Shown: positions 1 through 6,996 of the stretch, piece after piece
Layout of the letters: every line of letters begins with the position of its first letter
How positions within the stretch are numbered: position 1 is the first letter of the stretch
Origin: JANRJY01 sp033763735
GTDB taxonomy: Bacteria; Bacteroidota; Bacteroidia; Cytophagales; UBA9547
Assembly (NCBI GenBank): GCA_033763735.1
Contig: JANRJY010000027.1
Location: forward strand, 1-17,096
Direction: 5' to 3'
Length of the DNA stretch: 17,096 bases
Position numbers and translations under genes: made by a program
Notes under the pieces: generated by a model
Databases searched by the model: none
What the model was told of the DNA's origin: nothing
Seen by the model: only the letters and a program-made list of their open reading frames with translations

Positions 1-971
1 GAATTCAAGAATTTTCGTCCTCTGTCCAATCCGCCCTTAATCAAGAATGTAACAATACCTCCACCGGCTTTCATTTGTTTTAGGGCTAATTTCTTTTGAG
101 GGAAACTATCCAAAAATGGATATACTACTTTTTCCACTTCCAAACTGGACTCCAAAAACTGAGCTACTTTTAAAGCATTGTCACAATGACGATCCATACG
201 AACTGCCAAAGTTTCAAGTGACTTAGTTAATACCCAACCATTGAAAGGGGAGAGAGAAGGACCGGTATGCCTAGCAAAAAAACGAATTTCTTTAATCAAT
301 TCTTTACTTCCCAAAATGCACCCGGCTATTACTCTACCTTGTCCATCGATAAACTTGGTTGCAGAATGTGTTACCAGATCAATTCCCCATTTGGCAGGAT
401 TTTGCAAATAAGGAGTAGCAAAGCAGTTATCTACATTGGATATGATATTGTGCTTTTTACATAACTTAGCAAAAAACTCTAAATCAATGAGTTGCAAGCC
501 GGGGTTAGAAGGCGTTTCTACAAAAAACATTTTTGTATTGGGTCTGATATGTTTTTCCCAGGTTTCCGGTTCATCTATTTCCACGTAAGAAGATTCAATA
601 CCCCATTTGGGCAATATTTGGGTTAATATTTGATGAGTAGAACCAAATACCGATCGTGAAGCCAGAATATGATCGCCTGATTTCAATAAAGCTGCCATGC
701 TTGAAAACATTGCTGACATACCGGAAGCAGTTACAATACCATCTTCCGTGCCTTCCAATAAACACATTTTTTCAATGAACTCATTATTGGTTGGATTTGA
801 AAATCTTGTGTAAATGTTTCCTTGTATTTCATCAGCAAATAAAGCTCTTGCTTGTTCAGCATTATCAAACTCAAAACTTGATGTTAAAAAAAGTGGCGTA
901 GAATGCTCTCTGTACTGACTTTGCTCTGTTTGGGTACGAATTGCTAAGGTTTCAAATTTATTATGGCTCAT
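1..971 (-). CDS. metZ: O-succinylhomoserine sulfhydrylase (3' end cut off by the window edge)
   Basis: PLP-dependent enzyme of the Cys/Met metabolism family. It is expected to convert O-succinylhomoserine and sulfide to homocysteine in methionine synthesis, in the cytoplasm. Translating from the ATG at 971 gives 323 open codons, beginning MSHNKFETLAIRTQTEQSQY. The PLP-binding lysine is K206 in HSATKFIDGQGR, the family signature. Other family blocks are YTRFSNPT (54-61), ASGMSAM (82-88) and VETPSNPG (151-158), and a Gly-rich KAGGGIVTF stretch near the edge. Family members are about 390 residues, so roughly 65-70 residues lie beyond position 1. The gene is divergent from proC. The family also contains cystathionine gamma-synthase and methionine gamma-lyase; the HSATKFIDGQGR and LSPFNGW patterns favour MetZ, but exact substrate specificity is inferred. 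Confidence 0.88.
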   Translation of the reverse strand, partial: MSHNKFETLAIRTQTEQSQYREHSTPLFLTSSFEFDNAEQARALFADEIQGNIYTRFSNPTNNEFIEKMCLLEGTEDGIVTASGMSAMFSSMAALLKSGDHILASRSVFGSTHQILTQILPKWGIESSYVEIDEPETWEKHIRPNTKMFFVETPSNPGLQLIDLEFFAKLCKKHNIISNVDNCFATPYLQNPAKWGIDLVTHSATKFIDGQGRVIAGCILGSKELIKEIRFFARHTGPSLSPFNGWVLTKSLETLAVRMDRHCDNALKVAQFLESSLEVEKVVYPFLDSFPQKKLALKQMKAGGGIVTFLIKGGLDRGRKFLN

Positions 972-986
972 GTAAATAATTTGATG

Positions 987-994
987 CAAAAATA
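987..994 (-). promoter_or_regulatory. Possible -7 promoter element for metZ
   Basis: Read on the - strand this is TATTTTTG, matching the Bacteroidota primary-sigma -7 consensus TAnnTTTG. It lies 16 bases upstream of the metZ ATG, so the leader would be very short. I do not find a TTG (-33) at the usual 17-23 base spacing; the nearest is about 40 bases away. In AT-rich sequence this octamer can occur by chance, so the call is tentative. Confidence 0.3.
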
Positions 995-1123
995 ATAGAA
1001 TTTCGAATTTAATCCATATATAATTTTACCATTCAAATTATTTGGTTTAAAATTCAGAATAATATTCCGAGTATTTCCATATATTCATTACATATTTCTA
1101 CTTTTTCATCTATAATTAATTAT

Positions 1124-1131
1124 TAGTTTTG
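1124..1131 (+). promoter_or_regulatory. Possible -7 promoter element for proC
   Basis: TAGTTTTG fits TAnnTTTG exactly and lies about 100 bases upstream of the proC start, in the region divergent to metZ. No TTG at -33 is present at normal spacing. Transcription from here would place the REP-like hairpin at 1150-1179 in the 5' leader of proC. Weak support from the octamer alone. Confidence 0.3.
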
Positions 1132-1149
1132 CAGAAATATTAACAATAG

Positions 1150-1179
1150 ATTGCTTCGCTTCACTCACAATGAAGTAAT
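1150..1179 (+). repeat. Imperfect hairpin, probable decayed REP-like repeat
   Basis: ATTGCTTC (1150-1157) pairs with GAAGTAAT (1172-1179), giving an 8-bp stem with one G-U pair and a 14-base loop. The left arm and loop (GATTGCTTCGCTTCACTC, 1149-1166) resemble the short intergenic repeat seen in many bacterial genomes with the core GCTTCGCTTCGCTCGCAATGA. The local GC and sequence style differ from the surrounding AT-rich spacer. Only one copy lies in this window, so repeat status is inferred from resemblance. Confidence 0.35.
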
Positions 1180-1233
1180 GCAGCTTTCATTATTTGGAAT
1201 ATTGATAAGCAATCATATTAAAAACATTAAAAT

Positions 1234-2037
1234 ATGTCAAAAATAGCAATCATTGGATGTGGCAATATGGGTCTTACCTATGCCAAATCATTCTTACAAT
1301 ACAATCTGGTCAAAAAGGAACATTTACTCTTAATTGAGAAAAATGCAGAACTCAAAGAACATTTGGCTCCTTTTGGAAACGTACATAATGCGCTTGACAG
1401 TAAAATATCAGAATATGACACGATTATTCTATCAGTGAAGCCTCAAGATGCGAAACCGGTTCTAGAAGAGTTAAAACAGTATCTTAAACCTCACCAAATG
1501 GTCATTTCAATAATGGCCGGTGTCACCATAAGTACATTAGAACAAATTCTTAATTTCAAAAGCATCATTAGAGCGATGCCAAATACGCCTGCTCAATTAG
1601 GAATGGGAATAACAGGATTTACAGCAGGAAAAGGAACCAAAATTCAAGCAATCCTAAAAGCTGATAACTTGTTGAATGCCACGGGAAAAACCATTTTTCT
1701 GGAAAATGAAGATTTGCTTAATGCCGTAACCGCACTAAGCGGAAGTGGACCTGCCTACTTTTATTTCATTGTAAATGCAATGATTGAAGCAGGTGTAAAA
1801 ATGGGCTTGGAAGAAAATGTGGCTTCGTTATTGGTAAAAGAAACCATGAATGGATCGTTTCATTTAATGAATAATTCGGACAAAACACTTCAAGAACTAA
1901 TAAATGCTGTAACTTCCAAAGGAGGAACTACCGAAGCTGCTTTGAAAAAATATAATGAACAAAAGCTATCAGAAGTAATTAAAGATGGCATATTTGCAGC
2001 TGAAAATAGAGCCAATGAGTTGTCGAAATTAACTTAA
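1234..2037 (+). CDS. proC: Pyrroline-5-carboxylate reductase
   Basis: Catalyses the NAD(P)H-dependent reduction of 1-pyrroline-5-carboxylate to L-proline, the last step of proline synthesis, in the cytoplasm. The 267-residue length is normal for the family. The N-terminal Rossmann fold carries the dinucleotide motif GCGNMG (8-13). Family blocks follow in the right order: SVKPQD (67-72), RAMPNTPA (113-120), ALSGSGPAYFYF (167-178) and the C-terminal signature VTSKGGTTEAAL (226-237) in the helical dimerisation domain. The ATG is preceded by an A-rich stretch rather than a Shine-Dalgarno site, as is usual in Bacteroidota. It is divergent from metZ, and 120 bases separate it from the next gene, so it may be a single-gene unit. 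Confidence 0.97.
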   Translation: MSKIAIIGCGNMGLTYAKSFLQYNLVKKEHLLLIEKNAELKEHLAPFGNVHNALDSKISEYDTIILSVKPQDAKPVLEELKQYLKPHQMVISIMAGVTISTLEQILNFKSIIRAMPNTPAQLGMGITGFTAGKGTKIQAILKADNLLNATGKTIFLENEDLLNAVTALSGSGPAYFYFIVNAMIEAGVKMGLEENVASLLVKETMNGSFHLMNNSDKTLQELINAVTSKGGTTEAALKKYNEQKLSEVIKDGIFAAENRANELSKLT

Positions 2038-2157
2038 TCGAATTTAAACAGAACACGGATTACAAAAATTTGAAAAATTTTAACAGAAAAATCAGGATTG
2101 ATAATTTATCATTGTCTTTATTGTTCTTTTGAATATAGAAATTAGTAATAATCAAAA

Positions 2158-2406
2158 ATGCCTGAAATAAGTAGATTCTTTGGAATTGTTGTTTATATGT
2201 TTTTTAACGATCATAATCCGCCTCATTTCAAAGTGATTTACAATGAATTTGAGGCTAATATACTTATTGAAAACGGAAATATATTAAATGGTGATTTTCC
2301 AATTAGTAAATTAAAATTAGTATCAGCTTGGGCAGAGATTCATAAAGAGGAATTACTCAAAATGCGGTATTCAAAGCACTTTATTAAACTTAAACCGTTA
2401 CAATAA
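2158..2406 (+). CDS. DUF4160 family protein, first gene of a candidate toxin-antitoxin-like pair
   Basis: Small protein of 82 residues, recognised as DUF4160 from its opening MPEISRFFGIVVYMFFNDHN and the following NPPHFK block (20-25), then the conserved SAWAEIHKEELL helix near 60-71. Molecular role is unknown. Proteins of this family commonly sit next to DUF2442 proteins, as here, and the pair is often regarded as a possible toxin-antitoxin module. Oddities are that the usual HFH is HFK here, and that the stretch after the AWAEIHKEELL helix is shorter and less like the common tail, though KLKPL at the end is retained. Its TAA stop is followed immediately by the ATG of the next gene, suggesting translational coupling. 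Confidence 0.82.
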   Translation: MPEISRFFGIVVYMFFNDHNPPHFKVIYNEFEANILIENGNILNGDFPISKLKLVSAWAEIHKEELLKMRYSKHFIKLKPLQ

Positions 2407-2703
2407 ATGCTTAAAATAGTAAAAATTGATAAGTTAGTTGAAAATACAATTTTCATTTCTTTTTCGAATGGTGAGAAAAAGAAGTTTACAATAGCTTTGG
2501 AAAATGCTGAACCTAATTTGAAAAAATACTATCAAAGTATACTTGATGAATTGAATTTTCAAAGAGTTAAATTAGGTAGATTTGGACAACTGTATTGGGA
2601 AAATTGTGGTGAAATTATTGATGAAAAAGGAAATTTAATTAAATGTGAATTTGACTTTTCTCCTGAGTATATATATTACAATTCAGAAAAAGTAATCGAT
2701 TGA
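2407..2703 (+). CDS. DUF2442 family protein, second gene of the candidate pair
   Basis: 98-residue protein with the DUF2442 pattern: an N-terminal beta-rich part (FISFSNGEKKKF, 17-28), a middle segment RVKLGRFGQLYW (53-64), and the characteristic tail CEFDFSPEYIYYNS (80-93), normally written as CEYDISPEFAYxNS. Biochemical function is unknown. It begins directly after the stop of the DUF4160 gene with zero spacing, so the two are very probably co-translated. A role as partner or antitoxin of the DUF4160 protein is inference from the frequent pairing of the two families. The next gene, gldF, begins 38 bases later on the same strand and could be on the same transcript. Confidence 0.82.
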   Translation: MLKIVKIDKLVENTIFISFSNGEKKKFTIALENAEPNLKKYYQSILDELNFQRVKLGRFGQLYWENCGEIIDEKGNLIKCEFDFSPEYIYYNSEKVID

Positions 2704-2741
2704 AATTTAATTATACATTATTACTTATTAACTAAATCATT

Positions 2742-3470
2742 TTGCTTCCCATATTTTACAAAGAAATCCGATCGTTTTTTAATAGCCTGATAGCCTATCT
2801 TACTATTGGCGTATTTTTAATAGCTTCAGGGTTGTTTATGTGGGTGTTTCCAGATAATATATTGGAATATGGTTTTGCTGAAATGGACATATTTTTCTCC
2901 AATGCTCCTTATATATTCATGTTTCTGATTCCTGCTATTACTATGCGTAGTTTTGCCGAGGAGAACAAAACAGGTACAATAGAATTGCTTATTACCAAGC
3001 CTTTAACAGAGTTGGAAATCATTCTTGGAAAATATTTGGCTTCTTTTGCGTTGGTATTATTTTCACTTATACCTACGTTGGTATTTTATTATACACTTTA
3101 TACACTAGGAAGTCCTAAAGGCAATTTAGATACTGCCGGAATTATTGGTTCCTATATTGGTTTGTTTTTTTTGGGTGGTTTGTTTGCCGCTTTAGGAATA
3201 TGCGCTTCATCATTGTTCGATAATCAGGTAACGGCGTTCATCGTTTCTTTATTTATGTGCTATTTGTTTTATAATGGATTTGGATATTTGGCATCAATGA
3301 ACACTTGGGGAAAATATACCACAACTGTAGAACAATTAGGAATTGCATATCATTATAATTCATTAAGTAAAGGCTTGATTGATAGTAAAGATGTGATTTA
3401 TTTTTTATCCATTATCGCTATAGCTTTAGGTGCCACAAAGCTTTCAATTCAGAGTAGGAATTGGGTGTAG
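2742..3470 (+). CDS. gldF: Gliding motility-associated ABC transporter permease GldF (TTG start)
   Basis: Inner-membrane ABC-2 type permease of 242 residues. In flavobacteria GldF works with the ATPase GldA and the auxiliary protein GldG, a complex linked to gliding. The opening MLPIFYKEIRSFFNSLIAYL, the block MRSFAEENKTGTIELLITKP (68-87), the GNLD loop (127-130) and the ending SRNWV match the GldF family over its full length, with about six hydrophobic spans. The start is TTG: a TAA lies in frame nine bases upstream, only ATC and ATT codons intervene, and the next ATG (residue 33) falls inside the first membrane span. Normally gldG follows directly; here a TonB-C-domain gene follows after 25 bases, and neither gldG nor gldA is in the window. 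Confidence 0.88.
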   Translation: MLPIFYKEIRSFFNSLIAYLTIGVFLIASGLFMWVFPDNILEYGFAEMDIFFSNAPYIFMFLIPAITMRSFAEENKTGTIELLITKPLTELEIILGKYLASFALVLFSLIPTLVFYYTLYTLGSPKGNLDTAGIIGSYIGLFFLGGLFAALGICASSLFDNQVTAFIVSLFMCYLFYNGFGYLASMNTWGKYTTTVEQLGIAYHYNSLSKGLIDSKDVIYFLSIIAIALGATKLSIQSRNWV

Positions 3471-3495
3471 ATAAATTAAGTATAAAATAATTGGA

Positions 3496-4215
3496 ATGAA
3501 TTTAGTTTCAAAACTTAAAATATTAATAATATCAATTTTGTGCGTTTTTCAATATTCTCACATTTTTGCTCAAATAGTCGATACGATTTATTATAAAGAT
3601 TATAAAACTTTTTCTGATAAAAGTAATTATGATTTTTATGCTACTATTTTCAAAAATGATAATCTAACTTATTCAGCTATAGAATATTACATAGGAGATT
3701 CAATAAAAGCAAAATATACCTATAAAAGCAAAAAAGAGTTAAATGTGAATAAATATAATTTACGTTCACTAATTGAAAAAGAAAAACTAGTGCTAAATGG
3801 GACTTATTTGAAATTTAGAAACAATACAACAATTTTTGGAGAATCAGAATATGATTTTGGCAAAGAAAAATATGGACCTGTAGAGTATTATTATGGGGAC
3901 ACAGTTTATTTAGTTGCGGATGAAATGCCTAAATTTCCATCCGATAATTCTAATTGGTTAAAAGAATTTATCAAAAATAATATTCGGTATCCAGAAGAAG
4001 CTTTATCAAAAGGAATCAATGGAAGAGTTATGGTGTCTTTTTATATTGATAAAATCGGCAATGTAAAAATTCTTAACTTAATTAAAAAAGTAGACCCTTT
4101 ATTAGATAATGAAGCAATTAGAGTTATACAGAGTTTTCCAAATTGGATACCTGGTAAAATAAATGGATTTCCAGTCTGCGTTAAACTAACTGTGCCAATT
4201 CTTTTTTCTAAATAA
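3496..4215 (+). CDS. Secreted TonB C-terminal-domain protein
   Basis: 239 residues. A signal peptide occupies residues 1-25 (basic start, hydrophobic 8-20, likely cleavage after IFA). Residues 26-140 form a polar, tyrosine- and lysine-rich region without a family I can name firmly, faintly like the MORN/YwqK-type repeats found in Bacteroidota surface proteins. Residues about 145-238 are a TonB C-terminal domain: MPKFP (144-148), NIRYPEEA (162-169), GRVMVSFYID (176-185) and WIPGKINGFPV (217-227) are typical. There is no proline-rich spacer, so it is unlikely to be a standard TonB energy transducer; binding to an outer-membrane receptor or a periplasmic protein is possible. It sits where gldG would be expected after gldF. 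Confidence 0.78.
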   Translation: MNLVSKLKILIISILCVFQYSHIFAQIVDTIYYKDYKTFSDKSNYDFYATIFKNDNLTYSAIEYYIGDSIKAKYTYKSKKELNVNKYNLRSLIEKEKLVLNGTYLKFRNNTTIFGESEYDFGKEKYGPVEYYYGDTVYLVADEMPKFPSDNSNWLKEFIKNNIRYPEEALSKGINGRVMVSFYIDKIGNVKILNLIKKVDPLLDNEAIRVIQSFPNWIPGKINGFPVCVKLTVPILFSK

Positions 4216-4299
4216 TACCAAAAGTTTATTCGTTTTAAATATCTAAAATTTTATATCTGTTTTTTGTATTATTGCCTCGCTTTTATTAATTCAAAGTTT

Positions 4300-6621
4300 A
4301 TGTTAAAATTCAATAATTCTTTTTGCTTACTGCTAATTAGTTCATTATTAGCTTTTTCTCAATCCAAAAAGCAGAATCTTAATTGGCAAGTCGGCTATCA
4401 CAATGTCAATGAAATGCCTACCAAATGGGCTAATTCAACCGTACCAGGAGCTGTTCAACTCGATATTATGGTTGCCGAAAAATACAAACAACCTTATTGG
4501 TATGGCAATAACTTTGAGCAATTCACATGGATGGAGCAAAAGTATTTTACATACAAAACCACTTTTGCAAAACCTAAAACCGAGTCTGGACAGCGTGTGT
4601 TCTTCCATTCAAAAGGTATTGATTATCAATTTGATATTTATTTGAATGGAGAGAAATTGCTTTCTCAGGAAGGAATGTTCACTTATGTTGATTTGGATAT
4701 TACTTCCAAGTTAAAAGAATCCAATGAGATCAAAATTACACTTATGCCTGTACCTACTGTTGCCGGTGCACGACAAACCATATGGCATTATAGGGATAAT
4801 GCCGCAAAATCAGCTAAACCGGCAGTAAGCTATGGTTGGGACTGGCATCCACGCTTGATTACTAGAGGTATATGGGATGAGACCTACTTAGATGTAAGAG
4901 AAAGCGCTTTTATCAGCAATGTAAATTATGATTATGACTTTACTTCACCTGATTTTACGACAGCAATTGTAAAACTACAATTAGACGCTGATAATCAGTC
5001 AGGTAATACATACAAATGGACTTTAAAAGATAGTAAAGGAAACAATGTAATTGTGAAAGAAGGACAAATTGGATCAAACAACAATGTTATAACTGAAAAC
5101 ATAAAAAACATTGAATTATGGTGGCCAAATGGTTATGGCAATCCTACGTTGTATCAATCCAAAGTAGAATTATTTGACAAAAACAAGAAAGTAATTGATA
5201 GCAAAGAAACTAAAATAGGTTTCCGTCAGATTAAAGTGATTATGAGCGAAGGAGGATGGATTGAGCCTCAGGCATTTCCAAAATCACGTTCTGTGGCTCC
5301 AGCCAATTTTGAGGTGAATGGAAAAAGGATATTTGTAAAAGGTAGCAATTGGGTTCACCCCGAAATATTTATGGGTTTGGCCACAAAAGAAACTTATGAA
5401 AAGCATGTCAAATTGGCCAAAGAAGCTAATTTCAATATATTCAGAGTATGGGGTGGGGGAGTAACTAACAAAGAATCATTTTTTGACCTTTGCGATCAAT
5501 ATGGAATACTTGTATGGCAAGAGTTTCCTTTGGCTTGCAATTTATACCCTGATGAACCAAAGTATCTTTCTGTATTAGAACAGGAAGCCAGATCAATCAT
5601 CAAAAGAGTAAAACAACACGCATCACTTGCATTGTGGTGTGGCGGTAATGAGTTATTCAATGAATGGAGTGGCATGACCGAACAATCAATGCCATTGCGA
5701 TTGTTGAACAAACTTTGTTATGAATTGGACCCTAAAACGCCGTTTATTTATACTTCTCCTTTGTTTGGAATGGGACATGGGCATTACGTTTTCTGGGAAT
5801 TGAAAAATGGAGGCGAAGTGTTTCAATGGATGCCCAACGCAAAAAACACTGCTTATACCGAATATGGTGTACCGGGAGTAGCTAATTTGGAAGTATTAAA
5901 AGCAATGATGCCTGCAAATGAATTATTCCCTCCAAAACTAGGAACTTCATGGGAATGGCACCATGCATTCAACGTTTGGGGCAAAAATCGTTGGCTTGAG
6001 ATGCCTTTTTTAGAAGAATATTTTGGTGAAATGAAGTCATTGGAAGATTTGGTTGCTTATTCACAACTTTCGCAATGTGAAGGGTACAAATGCATATTTG
6101 AAGAAGCAAGACGCCAAAAACCATTTTGCGGTATGGCCATCAATTGGTGTTATCAGGAACCATGGCCATGTGCGGCAAACAATAGTTTAATCAATTGGCC
6201 TTCGGTGCCCAAAGCCGCCTATTATCATGTAGCAAAATCATGCAGGCCTATGCTTGCAAGCGCACGTATTCCCAAGTTCAGATGGGAAGAAGGAGAAACA
6301 TTTTCGTGTGATTTGTTTTTGTTGAATGATAGCTTTGAGAAATTACCGGCATCAAAAGTAACAGCCAAATTAATATATGACGATAATAAGGAAATTTCAT
6401 TTTTGAACTGGGACTTTGCTGGTTTGGATAAAGAAAACACCAATTATGCAGGACCTACAGCAAGAGTTCCTCTTCCTAAAATGAAGAAAAACTTGTTTAA
6501 ACTTGTTATTGAAGTGGTTGGCAAACCTGAGTTAAAATCGGAATACACATTGGTTTATAGAGGTACTGACGTGCAAAACGCAAAACCCAAAATCAAATAT
6601 CTTAATGGTGTAGAGGAATAA
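4300..6621 (+). CDS. Secreted glycoside hydrolase family 2 enzyme, beta-mannosidase-like
   Basis: 773 residues from the ATG at 4300. That start gives a clean signal peptide (MLKFNNSF, then a hydrophobic run and a cut near AFSQS); a TTG at 4264 would add 12 residues that spoil it. No lipobox cysteine follows, so the protein is probably periplasmic or secreted. Domain order fits GH2: N-terminal sugar-binding jelly roll (about 20-195, including SYGWDWHPRL), Ig-like domain, then the TIM barrel starting near the VKGSNWVHPE block. The acid/base glutamate is E451 in WCGGNE and the nucleophile is E521 in TEYGVPG. A beta-sandwich tail follows. Predicted substrate is beta-mannosides or related plant or microbial glycans; specificity is inferred. 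No SusC/SusD or other PUL genes are nearby, and no type IX secretion tail is evident. Its TAA abuts the stop of the convergent regulator gene. Confidence 0.9.
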   Translation: MLKFNNSFCLLLISSLLAFSQSKKQNLNWQVGYHNVNEMPTKWANSTVPGAVQLDIMVAEKYKQPYWYGNNFEQFTWMEQKYFTYKTTFAKPKTESGQRVFFHSKGIDYQFDIYLNGEKLLSQEGMFTYVDLDITSKLKESNEIKITLMPVPTVAGARQTIWHYRDNAAKSAKPAVSYGWDWHPRLITRGIWDETYLDVRESAFISNVNYDYDFTSPDFTTAIVKLQLDADNQSGNTYKWTLKDSKGNNVIVKEGQIGSNNNVITENIKNIELWWPNGYGNPTLYQSKVELFDKNKKVIDSKETKIGFRQIKVIMSEGGWIEPQAFPKSRSVAPANFEVNGKRIFVKGSNWVHPEIFMGLATKETYEKHVKLAKEANFNIFRVWGGGVTNKESFFDLCDQYGILVWQEFPLACNLYPDEPKYLSVLEQEARSIIKRVKQHASLALWCGGNELFNEWSGMTEQSMPLRLLNKLCYELDPKTPFIYTSPLFGMGHGHYVFWELKNGGEVFQWMPNAKNTAYTEYGVPGVANLEVLKAMMPANELFPPKLGTSWEWHHAFNVWGKNRWLEMPFLEEYFGEMKSLEDLVAYSQLSQCEGYKCIFEEARRQKPFCGMAINWCYQEPWPCAANNSLINWPSVPKAAYYHVAKSCRPMLASARIPKFRWEEGETFSCDLFLLNDSFEKLPASKVTAKLIYDDNKEISFLNWDFAGLDKENTNYAGPTARVPLPKMKKNLFKLVIEVVGKPELKSEYTLVYRGTDVQNAKPKIKYLNGVEE

Positions 6622-6996
6622 CTAAATTCCGCTTTTCTCAAAATACAATCTTAATTTGTCAAGCGATGCAGGTTTGTTTATAAATCCGGCTACCGAAGCA
6701 TATTGCTTCGTTTTGTCACTATCATCAATGCTTATGCTGGAAGTTAGAATAACCGTAGGAATTGAAATCTCAATATTTTTCAACATTTCTAAAATGGACC
6801 AGCCATCATAAACAGGCATATTTAAATCTAATAACAAGTATGCAATGTTTTCTCTTTCTTTTAACAAAAATTTGAAACCTTCTTCTGAATCAATAAAAGT
6901 TTCAACCCTCATTTCAGGATCGTATTCTTTAACTAGATTTTCGCAAATAAAATTATTTATACGATCATCATCTATTACAACTATTGTTTTATTCAT
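6622..6996 (-). CDS. Single-domain response regulator, last gene of the chemosensory operon
   Basis: 124-residue receiver domain with no output domain. The acidic pocket is D9-D11, the phosphoacceptor is D57 in LLLDLNMPVYDG, the switch threonine is T85 (ILTSS) and the conserved lysine is K108 (NKPAS). It should act through phosphorylation-dependent binding to a partner or as a phosphate carrier. Its start overlaps the end of the upstream histidine kinase gene by 8 bases, which makes that kinase the most likely phosphodonor. Its TAG stop directly touches the stop codon of the convergent GH2 gene, so the operon has no intergenic terminator. Confidence 0.92.
   Translation of the reverse strand: MNKTIVVIDDDRINNFICENLVKEYDPEMRVETFIDSEEGFKFLLKERENIAYLLLDLNMPVYDGWSILEMLKNIEISIPTVILTSSISIDDSDKTKQYASVAGFINKPASLDKLRLYFEKSGI

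Noticed and set aside
267..464. Short + strand open frame
   Set aside because: Lies wholly antisense inside metZ, whose - strand frame has strong family motifs; the short frame has no recognisable features.
2064..2081. AT-only inverted repeat after proC as a terminator
   Set aside because: The 7-bp stem has no G or C pairs and no proper T tract follows, so it is not distinguishable from chance in this AT-rich spacer.
2112..2131. Promoter for the DUF4160 gene (TTG ... TTCTTTTG)
   Set aside because: The octamer misses the TA of TAnnTTTG and the TTG is only 9 bases away, too close for a -33/-7 pair.
4264..4299. TTG start extending the GH2 protein by 12 residues
   Set aside because: The added residues disrupt an otherwise clean signal peptide that begins at the ATG at 4300.
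3496..6621. Polysaccharide utilisation locus around the GH2 gene
   Set aside because: There is no SusC/SusD pair, sugar regulator or second carbohydrate enzyme; a single hydrolase does not make a PUL.
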